NCBI GenBank assembly: GCA_943737045.1
Contig: CALSFV010000203.1
Location: forward strand, 81,001-145,000
Reading direction: 5' to 3'
Source: Parapristionchus giblindavisi
Lineage: Eukaryota; Nematoda; Chromadorea; Rhabditida; Diplogasteridae
Length of the DNA stretch: 64,000 nt
Shown here: piece after piece, positions 1 through 27,500 of the stretch
Numbering within the stretch: position 1 is the first letter of the stretch
How the letters are laid out: every line of letters begins with the position of its first letter
Program-made: the position numbers and the translations under genes
The notes under the pieces: generated by a model
What the model was told of the DNA's origin: nothing
Databases searched by the model: none
Seen by the model: the letters and a program-made list of their open reading frames with translations, nothing else

Positions 1-605
1 ATTATACCACGATTCATCTTTGACAGGAATAGGGATGGGCAGGGTTGCGGGAGGACTCTTCCTTTTACTTCGCTTAGGCTTATCAGGTTCAGCATCAGGA
101 CACTTTCTACTCTTAAGCGCTGCCAGGTACTTGGTCAGTTTCGCCTTGGCCTCACTGAAAGAATTAATTGATAAGGATGAGGACGGTCTATGATGCCTTA
201 CGCAATCTGAGATAGCTTCTCCTCGTCTTGTTCAAGCCTCGGAGTGTAGTAATCTACATCCTCGATTTGGAATGATATCACAGATATTGCTTCTAGTCTG
301 CAAATGAACGATTGATGGTGCGAAGCAATAATATGATACCTTTCATATTCATCAAGAATTCCTAATTCCATCATGACAGTGACATTTCCCATCTCTTTCT
401 CCAATGAAACAAAGTGATTTGTAAGTTCCTATAAACGATTATTGATTATCGATTGATAGGACATTGATACCTTGATCTCCCATTGTTCGGGGTAGACGAA
501 TTGATATTCGGGATGTGAAGGATGAAGATCTTGTTCGGAATCAGACTCAGAATCGAATTCGTTTTCGGATTTTGTTGATGCACCCTCCATACTGGCCATG
601 CTCAT
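1..605 (-). CDS. 5' part of an unrecognised acidic protein
   Basis: Three exons are visible: 471-605, 202-428 and 154 to the left edge, where the frame is still open. The start ATG at 605 lies 5 nt after a TTGTACAG acceptor, which looks like a spliced-leader site. The N-terminus is Ser/Glu/Asp-rich (FDSESDSEQD). Next comes a predicted helical stretch around LEKEMGNVTVMMELGILDEY, and then a Lys/Pro-rich tail (KPKRSKRKSPP) that could be a nuclear localisation signal. The three exons join in phase. I do not recognise a family and assign no function. A nuclear or adaptor protein would fit the composition, but that is inference. The 3' end lies outside the window. Confidence 0.65.
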
Positions 606-1547
606 CTTGCCTGTACAAGAATGATGATATGAATCAGTGAAGTGAAGTAGAATGTTCTTGATTGGAACTAAGGAATACAGATAAGAGAGGAGTGAAGAAT
701 AATGACGATGTAGAAAAAAGAGCTTAATCTGTATAGAGTTAGACAATGAAAAGAGTCATGATGAACGTCTTTGTACCATCCATTTCATCACCAATATCGA
801 CTATATCGATGATGAAACAACAGACTTTACCCTAAGCACTAACTTGTATCTATCTATCCTAGTACAATGTTCGACATATCTTTCACAAGTGCACTCTTTC
901 ATTAATATATCTACTTTATCTACTCTATTCAGACTGATATACGACGCCGTTGAAGACAAGACTGACTAGACTGACTAGACAAGAGAAGAAGTAGAATACG
1001 AAGATAAGTATGAGTTGCCCAGTAGACACAACATTACTATACCAGAGATTCAGAGAGAAGAATGAAGATGTGGTATGCGATTGCCGTTGAGAAGACGAAG
1101 AAAAAATATGCACGGAAGGATGGAGGAGGGGGGAAATGAATGATATATCCATCCTAGTGACTATGGGCAAGATATCGTCATAGAAATAAAGAGAGGCAAA
1201 AGGAAATGTGCTCCATTTCCCCATATGTACGATTCTTTTCCATTCATGATATATATTATACTTCTGCTAAGTGAACGAGTGTAACATGCGGGGGCACCTT
1301 CGAATGTTTCCAGAATAACCAAACGTAGCCAATCACGCTTTTATTTGTGTGTATGCGAAATAGAAGTCAATTATGCCTCACTGAGGCTCATTCTCGAATA
1401 CAATATCTATATTGAATGTTTGAGATACAAAAAGAAACGATGGAAATGAGTGGGGAAGAACTAATGGAGGGGACTGATTGGTATTTGTGTGACATAAAGG
1501 AATGTTTCAATAATGCAATAGTCACTAATAAAAATTCCATAATATGA
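606..1547. other. intergenic spacer, no gene seen
   Basis: This is about 0.94 kb between two minus-strand genes: the 3' flank of the desaturase and the upstream flank of the acidic-protein gene. Open frames here are short and have no splice-supported continuation. I see no RNA gene and no clear repeat. Confidence 0.5.
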
Positions 1548-4491
1548 TTATTCTTCTCTCTTTGATTTGGCATATCTCAGAAGTCCCGTTCCTTCTCCAA
1601 TCAAATATTCCAGACGACGATTGAGTGTGGCGAATTGCCATAGGAAATCGTACGAAGTCTGCAATTGTTCATTCTTTGAATTGAAATCATAATTGAAATT
1701 TCAACTAATATTTGATGATTTCTCGATTTTTGAACCGTTTTTATTCATTTCATGCTTATTTTCATCAATGATTAAAACGAAGATTGGAGCGAAAAATTAA
1801 ATATTTTAAGTTGATTGCAAAAAATACTGTATGATGCTCTCACCTCCTTGCGGTACACATTGTAGGGGCGGAGTTTCTCCTGAATTGCATAGGTTGCCTT
1901 CATGAGATGATAGTGAGGGATGGCAGTGAAGAAGAGATGATGGGCGACGTGACCATCAGTGATATGGTGCATAAGTTGATCAATTCCGAATCCGTACGGG
2001 CTGTAAGTATTACGCAATTAACAAATGCATTATAAAATTGACTGTGTTATACAAGATGGTTTGTCTTCATAATTTTTAACAAATAGCAATAAATACAAAT
2101 GACTTATCAAACGTGATCACTTCAAATAATATTGACACTATATCTTATCCTTGAGGATAGAACTATAACAGTCGAATACGTTTCAGGCAGAACTTGTTAT
2201 ATCGTATTTCCATATTAACCCTTTTCATGAAGTTCATCGGTTAAAATCATGTTCCAAGAACGACAACTTCATAATGCCATTGTAAATTATAATGTATTAC
2301 TGCTTAACTGTATCTGTTATGTATCATCGATATATATTGGCAAAGTCAGAGATCCACATTAGTAATCGAAAGGCACGTTCCCAATGCATAATCATTTTCA
2401 CCTTATCAGCTTTAGCAAGACAAGTTTTAGAGCAGCCAACGCTATCGATTCCCTTATCGTTACATTATTACGCGGCAGTTTTTCGTTTTGCGTCGCGCGT
2501 TATCTATTCTAGCACGAGAATGTCTTTCAAAGAATTGTAATGATAAGCTATGGGTCAGAGTATGACCATACAATCGCCAAATCATCGTGACAAACTATAA
2601 TAGAATCGTACCGATCAATTGTCTGAAGTTGTCCCTTCACATATCCCCATGTTCCATCTTCATACACTTGAATATCATCTGTTTGATGCTGCAATATGAT
2701 CTCCTTATCACTCTCATTATTCTTGTCTGTTCAGACGAACAAATGACTACAAAGTAGCCCTTATCAGTGAGACACTTTGACTTCGGTTAGGGGCAAAGAG
2801 TGAAAATGAGAAATGGGTCGAGATCATTCAGACTCACCTGAAGATATGTCACCATGGTAAGCCAGAATCCTTGAGCCATGATAGGAAGAATATAGAATTT
2901 GATCCACTGACTGAATGACCCGAAGTAATAGAAAGCGAGCTGCAATTGATATGATTGGTCAGTTTTTTAAAAAAATTCAAAAAAAAACTTACAGTAGCCC
3001 AGGCAACACATGCAGCAGCAGACACGACACATTGAATACGTTCCTTGTTGCTCTTGAAGATACGAGAGAAAGGCCAGAAGTGACTGCCATCGGTGATTCC
3101 AGCGATAGTGTAAAAGTACCATCTATAAATGCAATCATTGCGTCATTTATTTCACGGTATGAGCTCATTGACAACTGGCACTCGTGCCCTCTCAAAGGTC
3201 AATCGCACCGATTCATTCGAGATGTACCAGATGCACTTTCGGGTTCTACCGCCATCAATGTTTTCAATCATACGAACATCCACTGATAATATTTTCAAAT
3301 TGATCATTCTCTGATAAAGAGAGATAGAGAGGGGGGAATGGTCTCCGTTCACATGTACACCCGCGTCCATGGGAGAAGAAATGGTGCCATATATGGGGCG
3401 AGAATACAATTCGAATCAAACATCATAAGCGACCTTGTACCATTCATCGCTATCCCCTCTTCTCACGTACCTCAATACTGAAGTCACGACGTTGTTCGCG
3501 TAGAACTTGTTGCCCTGAGTGAAAGTGGAGAAGGTATCCTCAGTGATCCATGGGTGGCCATAGTCCTAAATAGATTACGGTAATGATGGAGTACGATGCT
3601 AAAGGAAAATGCAAACGGACCTTCTCTAAATGACTAGTGTACGTGTGATGGAGCCGATGGGTCTTCTGCCAGGGCCAATAGGGAGCGAAGAGCATACCTA
3701 CAGTATCATATAATATTGATCTTTGATCTTTCCCGAATAGTTAGTGCTTACCATGAGTGACATGTCCGAAGATATCATTGACTACAGGGTATTTGGAGAA
3801 GGTTCCGTGACCACAATCGTGTCCCACGACAAAGATAGAGAATCCAATCATTCCGACGAGGAAATACCTGAAGAGTAGTTTGTATATCATCCAATTGATC
3901 GTTTACTAACCAAAAGATCATTCCCGGATATCCAGCAAGCTCAAAAAGAGGTTCAATCTTGTACAAAAATGCCATCAAGGCAAAGTCCCATAGCTGCAAT
4001 ATATATTTCGTTAATTATCTTAAGATTTGCAATAGAATCTATTGCCACGCTTCTCTCATTACACCAGGCAATGGAAAAGTTTAGTTTATGTTTCATTGAA
4101 CAAATATAAAAGATCCATAAATTATGCTTTCGTTGCTGATACTCCTCTTGACATTCATGGATCATAATTCTTGAAAAAAGTACTTACCATGTAAGCAACG
4201 GATGTGGTCAGATCTTTCTCGAAACATTCCTTAGGGATAGCTGAACGGATTTCGTCCAGAGATGGAAGAGAAGGCTGGAAGGTGCATTCGTGATAAGGAT
4301 GGAAAGAGTTATGCATCGTTACATTTGCTTTGCGTGCATACACCGTAACCTCGTCCGCCGCGTCTCCGACATTAGGTCGGAGGTTACGGCGTAGGCACGT
4401 AAGTCGAATGTAACGATGCATTATGGACACAAACCTGACTGAAGCGATCGTTGGCGAGCACGGCCTTCTTATCCTTTTTGTCCGCCGACAT
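1548..4491 (-). CDS. FAT-1/FAT-2-type fatty-acid desaturase
   Basis: Membrane-bound acyl desaturase of the nematode omega-3/delta-12 (FAT-1/FAT-2) family. It would insert a double bond into fatty-acyl chains at the endoplasmic reticulum using a di-iron centre. Eleven in-phase exons: 4435-4491, 4188-4274, 3911-3993, 3752-3867, 3621-3697, 3471-3565, 2993-3122, 2838-2939, 2612-2688, 1844-2000, 1548-1658, giving 363 aa, close to the family's usual length. All three histidine boxes are present: HDCGH (residues 92-96), HRLHH (128-132) and HVAHH (292-296, in HITDGHVAHHLFF). Conserved blocks include APYWPWQK, GSHFWPFSRIF and GQLQTIDR. The first box, HDCGH, matches FAT-2 better than FAT-1, but regioselectivity cannot be settled by eye. 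Intron 1 carries a 111-bp hairpin. An acceptor-like CGCGACAG lies 2 nt before the ATG. Confidence 0.93.
4311..4421. mobile_element. short hairpin (MITE-like) element in desaturase intron 1
   Basis: The ends ATGCATCGTTACATT and AATGTAACGATGCAT are perfect inverted repeats. Inner arms also pair (GTAACCTC with GAGGTTAC), so nearly all 111 bp can fold. GC content is well above the flanks. It looks like a small non-autonomous foldback element; no target duplication was confirmed. Confidence 0.65.
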
Positions 4492-7190
4492 GACTGTCGC
4501 GAATGAATTACCTATAAGGTTATTAGTGAAGTCGATGGGACATGGACGTGAGGTTAAGAGTAGTAAAAGTAGTTCAAATGTAAATGAAAGGAGTGAAAGA
4601 TGGAAGATAGAGATAGATAGAGAAGAGAAGCGAATCGGTCGAATGATGCCGACCGAGTGAAGGAAAAATGGATGGAAGAAGAGACATCACTCCCCCCCCT
4701 TCCCCTTCCACTCTCTATGACCTCTTCTTCTTTTTCCTTCTCTAGCTAAGTTCTCCTCAACAAGAGTGTAGCCGTCTCTAATTTTTCCATTATCTCTTAT
4801 GTCTCTACTTTTCTCTGAACTCTCTAGACCCTTCCTCGTCTGTTCAATCCGTCCACTTCCCCTCATTTTGCCCTACTCTCTCAATGCGCCCTTGTCTCTA
4901 GTTCGACCTTCGTCTTCCTTCTCCCCATTGCACTCTTGGAATCTTTGCCCTTTCTCCCTTTTTCTCTATCTCTCATGCTACTCTCCTCCTCCCACTCCTA
5001 CATCCACTTTCTCGCTGCCATTTTCTTCTCTTAAATCTTCCATTTATTCACTTCCGAGACCATTTAAGGACGTCCGACGAGACTATAGACACACACGAAT
5101 GATCTCTATCAACAATATGATCTTTGCGTTGATTATGATCACGAGCGTACTGTAATATTGTTGTATACACCTATGATTGTCTTGATATTATTCCAGTCTT
5201 CGATCTTAAATCACACCGATCTAACGAATTCTTACGCCTTTCTTATCATTCAATAAAAACGTAGACGAATGGACTTTCACCCATTTATCTAGGGTAGTCG
5301 ATTCAATGTCGATTCAATGAACGTCCATCAAATCGTTCCACTTTTATCACTATTTCAAATAAAAATATATTATCTAATTAATATAATCCGATGTGTATTA
5401 TCGATTCCTTCATTCAATGATGGTCAAGATTGGTCGAGTACAGCACAAATAAAGCACGTTAATTGTCTCTCTCAAATTGCATATTCCGCTTGTACCGAAA
5501 CAACAAAAAGACGAACTAACACGGGGAGGCCCTCAGCCTGGCCGTTTCAGATGACAATAGCACGACTAGAATCAATTTTCGATGCTTATTATGAATCCGT
5601 TTTCAAAAGTTGCTCAATCGACCAGGGTGTTGTGGTTTATTTTTAAAGTTCAATCCTCGTGCTGGACATATTCTTTTGCTGTACTTTTAAAGATATTCAA
5701 AATTCTCTTTCTTTAGCACGGGTAGCAATGTTGCGCATCCATTTCTGATCAAATATATTAAAAAACTCATCCTGCTACAAAAGTTCAAAAGTGCAATAAA
5801 ATATTTTTTCGATTTTTGTTGATCTTTAAAAAGTACAGCAAAGAATCGAGTCCGAAGGATAGAGAGATTAATTGAACTCATGACCGAACATCTTATCCAG
5901 TAGCTACACCAGTTGTACTGAAGGGCAAGAGAAAATCGCATAAATTTTAATATTCATTTTCTGGATTCCCATGCCGATTGATCAACTTTTAAAAACGGGT
6001 CATCACCATTGAACACTGATTAAAGCCATGTTATTGCAATCTCAAAAGGCCACCCTGAGCTAGGGCGCTCCCTTGTAAATAGTGATTATGAGAACTACTA
6101 CAATACATAAGGGAATATATAGACTTTTAATAACTTTTTTTTCTTCGATTACTTCGACTAATTCTATGAGGTGATGGTAACAAGGGACCAAGGGTACACA
6201 GATAATGGCAAGGTGAAATAATGCAGGAGGAAAAGAAGAGCAGACGAAGAAAATTGAAAAGGACATATAGTGTACCTACTGAATTGGTTCGACCGAGAGG
6301 GTAAAGAAACGAGGGAACGGGGCTTAGCGTCTTATGACATCGTTATCATAGGCAGAATTGAATTGTAATTGATTTGGGAAGTGTGAGGTTGCTGTGTTGT
6401 GAAGACGAAGAACAATAATGATAAAGACGAAGCAAATGAAAGGATGAAGTGGCACGGTCAATCACCATGGTCAATCAACGAAAAAAAGGAGGAGCCGAAT
6501 TGCGTGAGTATGCGCTAGTGGTATATATAAGGAGCCGTTGATAGGGAGATAGCAGAGTATGCAAAAGGTGTGTGGAGTGGTACGAATAGTTACAACATCA
6601 ACAACAACAATTGTACAGAGGGAGCAAAGAATATTAGACGGAGAAAAGGGGGTCAAAGTATGAGAATGTATTCTGATAATAAGGAATTGTAATAGGGAAA
6701 ATGAATAAATTGCACTGAGAGAGTGAGGGGGATCATTGTGCAATTGAAAGGATAGGGGAGAGAATATAATAGATAGAACCCGGGTGATTTGTCCACTCGG
6801 AAGACGAATATATGAAGGCTGCTAGCTTTGATTGATTTGTGCCTATGAAGAATTATGGGAGAACATTCAACGGGATCTATGAGAAGAACATCGGGAGAAG
6901 GATAGACATTGGGAGATGAGAAAGATAAACAGGGATAATCAGAGGTATAAGGAAGGGATTGTAGAAAGAGTACAACTCCAATCGACCTGTAATCGAAAAA
7001 AATGTAAGTTTTGTCGTGATTGATATCGATGTTGTGGGAAATAAGAGGTTGACTAGAAGAAAAGAAGAGATGAATAATAATAATGGGGGAATGGTCGAAT
7101 ATTGTGAGTAAAAAGTGATCGTTGTTTTGAATGGCTAGAAGGTAGATGGATGATAATACATTCTATGTACGTCTATGTCATTTCTATGCT
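4492..7190. other. intergenic, upstream of the desaturase
   Basis: About 2.7 kb between the desaturase start and the 3' end of the EGR gene. It holds pyrimidine-rich plus-strand sequence (about 4680-5040) and AT-rich sequence. Open frames of about 110-118 codons at 4799-5155 and 5317-5646 have no signal, splice support or recognisable family. Nothing else can be supported. Confidence 0.45.
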
Positions 7191-22084
<14,894 letters not shown>

Positions 22085-24537
22085 GCATTCGTGAGACCTA
22101 CAAAACTTCAACATCATAACATTTTTTTAAAGAAATAATGTGGTCGGTAGAAACTAAAAAAATCTGACATAGTTCAGTAGTAAAATGAGAAAAAAAATGA
22201 ACAAAAATCAAATATAATAAACAAGCGAATATAATAGCGTTGACAGATTATACTGGATTATATGTAGTAATAGATCATGGAGATGATTAGTATTTGTGAA
22301 GCTTTGAACGGATTAATGAAAGCAATAATAGATGATGTCATTCATAAAAACGACGAAAGAACTCTTCCATATTAGCCGAACGGACAAATAGGAACGACAC
22401 ATGAGTACGGTAGTCTTATCGCTAAAGATGAAGAGAAAAGGAGAGAGAGTGGACGAGATTGAATATACTGATAAAAGAGATGAACGATTCAAGGTACATT
22501 GTTACTCAAAAAAAATTGTCTGCAATTTTCAGTACAGTGCATAGATGAAGAATTTTGTAGAACGTTGTATAAGATTGGCAGACAGACAGAATATGATGAA
22601 AGAAATACGGAATCAGACATAGCACAAATACAAATGTGAAGCGACTATAAAAATTGGCGACATAATTTGTCGAAAAAAAACAGACAAGTTTCATACTAGA
22701 GATGAAAAAGCACAGTGTAGAATGAGGGGGATAGAGCGTGCTGAGATGGGGGCGTAGAAGGTGAGAGAGAGAAGGAAGAGATAGTTAGAGAGGAAAAGGA
22801 GGGGGTGGAGAGAGCGCGCTCCCCTTTACAGGAAAGCAGGAGATGGAGACAAGTAAATGTGGCGATTGCTAAGGATGAACACCTTCAAATGTGGGCGGAG
22901 TCTGCTATTGGATCTCGCCATTTAATTAACAACTTCAGACACTTTTATAATTACTCATCACAATGTTTCAATTGTTTTACATGCTGATAGTGTACAATAC
23001 TGAATCAGTTTAGAGTTCCTCAGCAGCATTTCGCCAGGTATAAAAGAAAGTTGATAATGAGAGAGACTCGGAGGATTCGTTGCCCAATTCAGTTTAGTTC
23101 AGACCTTTTTCAATATTATTAGGCCACTCCGATGTAGTTTTGCGCACAGAAAATTAGCCTCACTACAACAAAACATTGTGAATAGCTGAATGAGATAAAG
23201 ATAATACTATCCTTCATCCATGAACTCTGTAATCAGACGATCTATTAATAATACACGATGACGAGAGGATATAGATAGAGGCAACATTGTAGCGTAAGCG
23301 TATATTCAAAGCTGATATACATATACTATATCTACCGCAGATTTCCCAGAACTCTGAGAATAAATGAAACATAATGTGAGCGCATACAGTAAATACAATA
23401 TAACACAAGCGGGGGTGGACTTGAGGTAAACAAAAAAGAGAGACAGTGGAGATATAGAAAGACGTGAGATTATGTGGAAGAGTCAGGGAGTAGGAAAAAG
23501 CGAACAGAGAAGGAAAATAGAGAGAGCCAGAGGAAAAAGAAAATGAGAGATAGAGATAAATAAATAGAGAGAGAGAGACAGAAAAGGTACAGGGGGAAGA
23601 GGGGAGGTAAGGAAAGAGAAATGGTCAGTAGGCACACACCTACGGTTTAAACAGTGGATCCTCCCATTTCCCTCATTAATACAGACCAATCACCTTGTAA
23701 ATGTCTCTCTCTCTCTCTTCTTATTTTGAGTTCGTTGTTTTGTCCTCTTCTCTCTCATAGCTCACTCTATTTCAGCTTATTGTCGTCTGTTCCAAGTCAA
23801 GGTAAAAGGCAGCAAGGACTATGCACGCTCATTGCGGGGGTTGAGATAAGAAAGAGGAGAAGAGAAAAAGGTGTCATTCATTTCTATAACTTTCTCCTGC
23901 TCGCTCTCCATTCCACTTGTCCTTTCACTATTATTCCATTTCCACCCTCGCACTCTTACCAAATGAATGATGTAGCTCCCACCTGTGTCAAGATTAATTT
24001 GAGCGGGATATAACGAGTGTAGCTCTACTTGTGACTACTTGTGTGCGATGAATAATTCATTGTCTTATCAGTCTTTAGTGGGTGTGATGGACAAGACTTC
24101 ATCATAGTCATATCATTTTATCTCTCAAATATGGATGATTAAGTATGGAAGAATGAGTGGGACACCATTCAGAATTTCTGATGATCTCACAGTGGAATAG
24201 TAACGAATAGTGACGACGAAGTCCTACACAAGCAGTGGACAGAAATAGTCAAGAGGACGGTTATTATTGTAGTAGTTATTCTGTTCATATGATGACAGGA
24301 ACACCGGAGCGAAGTGAAGAGAATGAGGATAGATGGGGGGAGGAGAAAGGATGCATGAAGTAGTGAGGTTTTCGACATTACTAATGTCTCAATGAATAAA
24401 GCACACTTAAAACTCGAATAGAAACAAATACGAATATAACCAATTCCTGAGCACACCGCATTTCGTGGTTCTCGAGGATATCGTTTTCTTAATACTTCAA
24501 AGAAAGAAATGATAACAAATCGGAGACGGACGACGGT
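22085..24537. other. upstream region of the EGR gene, no gene seen
   Basis: About 2.4 kb separating the EGR first coding exon from the 3' end of the dipeptidyl peptidase gene. Purine-rich patches at 22430-22480 and 23440-23620 continue the compositional pattern of the EGR introns, so a further non-coding first exon could lie here. No coding exon could be supported. Confidence 0.4.
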
Positions 24538-27500
24538 CTATGCTCGTCTCAGACACTTTTGCGTGAAGAAGTTGATGACTTCCTCATAAAGATGACGTCT
24601 CATCCCAAAGAGACCATGATCCTGATTAGCATACACCTGAAAAATATTTACCGTATTATTAGATACACTTGAGCAATATTTTCATCTCGTCATTTCCGCT
24701 ATTCCTGTTCACTGTCTGCTAGTCGCCGTACTAGGGCACTCTCTTGCAAGAGGATATCCTCTGCTTGCAAATTTGCGTGTCTCGCCCATCTTGGAACTGT
24801 CATTCCAATGAAACGTTTCAATTGATACAGTTGAATGTAATAGACGAGCGGAGAACGCTAAAGAGTCCGCCCTATTGACCTCCCAGTGAACTTGTTTTTT
24901 TTCTTATCTTATGTCTAGTTTTACGAAGAGATTAAACTACACACTACACGCAGAACTAGCTTGTGCTCGATGCTATTTCTTATTCCGCAATCCTCACTAA
25001 ATCTTCCACTTGCTTTTCCCCTGTCAAATTAGATTTCACTTTCGATATCTTCAATGAACGAAAATCGAAGAAGGAATAGGAAAGAAAAAAAAGGATACAA
25101 CAAACCAATTGTGTGAAGTGGATATTGGCTAATTGCAGTGCCTGCGAGAGTAGCGCACTGTGTTGATAGTGGACGTTATCTAGAAAATGAATGGATGAAG
25201 TGACGTGAGAGAACCTCCGGTCATCCAAACCATCTGCCTCTCCATGTGCGAGTAGATAACTGACGTTGGCCAGACGATTGACTTTGTTGATCAGAACCGA
25301 CGCCTGCACGAGACACGATTATGCGATCATCGACCACAGTATAACGACAATAACTCACATTGTACCCGCTCTGGTTCTCCGATGGCAGACCGAGATATCT
25401 CTCCGTATATGCACTATCTATAATTGTTTAAATGTCATGCATCCCTAGTCATTCTGACTACACTTTTGTCCCATATGACTAAACGTCGGCCATCCACCCT
25501 CGCAATTCGTTTGTTTGTACAAATTTGTGTGAGCAGTGAACGCATTGGTCGTGAAATAAAAGAGACAAAAGTGAGCACAAAATAACCAATGAAGTATACG
25601 AATTTCAAGAGCCGGAAAAGATTCAAAGGGAAGTGGCAGGGAAAGTCAAGAGGACACAAAAGGTTCATCGAAGAATAATGAGTCTGAATATGGATGGGGA
25701 GACTTATGAATAGACAAAAAAAGAGTGAAACTAGAGAGATATTTTGCTCACCATAAAGGTGGAAGTCTGAAACAGGAGCGACGGCAACGATACATCGAAG
25801 AAATTCTCCTTGGTCAAGAACTCCCATATGAGTAGACACAAAACCACCGTATGACTGAATAATATAATATTAATCAAAGAATCAAGGAATAAGAAAAAAA
25901 AACTTACCCAGCCAATGACTGAGATTGCTTCCTTGTCGATGAATTCATATCGCTTCGACAACTCTCTGAATAATTGTCGGCCATTAATGATGCACATATT
26001 AAATTGACTTACTTAAGGGCGGATAATTGATCTTCTACTTCGGCAACCCCTAGATTCTCATAGATTCCCTCCTTAACATTCCATCCTCGTCTCGATGATC
26101 CGCGCGCATCAACAGTGGCAATGATCATCTGCTCACTTGAACAGAGATAGATCAGGAAGTCCCATGGAGTGTCCAGAACATTTCGATACGAATTAGGCCC
26201 AGCATATCTGGAATCGCTCATAGATTAGTCTACTTGAATGATGGTCTATGGCTCTCACACATCGAGAAGGACGGGGTATTTCTGATTGGGATCCAATCGA
26301 GGAGGCATCATGAGTCCAACGTGAGCATCTATCATCATCATCATATCAATATATTGGCGTAATTGTCTCCCTTTACTACGTAGACATAAACGTCCGTGCT
26401 AATGTAATAGGCGCTTATCTGCTACAATTCCCCTCCTACACCCACGACTCGCAACTATCAATCAGACGTGTTGTTGTCTTATCATCTCCTATCGTCTCCT
26501 CCTCCCTCTATTTACATATATATTTCTGTCTAGATTGTGGATGATCTGTTGCAGCAAAGAAAATGCAAGAAATATGAAATAAAAGTCGGAAATGATTGTC
26601 AGATTGTGGGTGGAGGAAATAACTCGTCATTAAACCCACTCATATCGTTATCTATCGGTTTCGATTTTGATAAAGCTGGTACTTCAATATTATGATCATG
26701 CTCGTTACATCTTTGACCCATTTCGTTTTCTGATGTAGTGTGCTTGAGTAAACAGATAAAGTATCATGAATATAGAAGCTCAAAATAAAATTAAGAATAC
26801 TTAATATTTTGCTTTTCCGGTATATCTGATGAAACTTTTGTATGATTTCAGTAAACATTTTCGCAAATACCTATTCCTGAGGGGAGTCGAATCGTCTCAT
26901 ATGTGACGGTAGGAGGATCAAATGAGAGAGAAGTTTCATCAGTTCCTCGCAGACGAACAGCTGGAAGAAATTACGATCTCAACCGTTATTTATCATTTTA
27001 CAATGTATTCTAATCTGAGTTACTTCCTGACCTTGGTCACATCAAGTGCATTAATAAATGACAATGCCGTTAAGCACTTTTGAAATTTATTGTAATTTCA
27101 TTCATATACCTTACAAAGCCTAATCTGATACAAAGAAATTTTCACTTTAATGAAATCCATTTGATGAACTTAAAGTGCAATGAAATAAAACGATAAGGTC
27201 AAAACACATAGGAATTTTGTTTTTGAAGTAGATTATGCGTACCGTTGTGTGGATTAGCGAGATCCATTAGATATAATCGAGGATCCTTGAATGGTTCTTT
27301 GCACATGACGAAGGATCGCAATCCTGTTGGTGACACATTTGCTGTTGCAGATTCACAATTGGGAAGTGCACATGATAGACAATGAATCGCTCCTTCCTAG
27401 AATAATAATAATAATAATATTTATATGTATTCATGAATATAAAATGAAACGCGCGGATGAAAAAAAATGAAATCCTAGAATTACTAAACAATAAGAGGTA

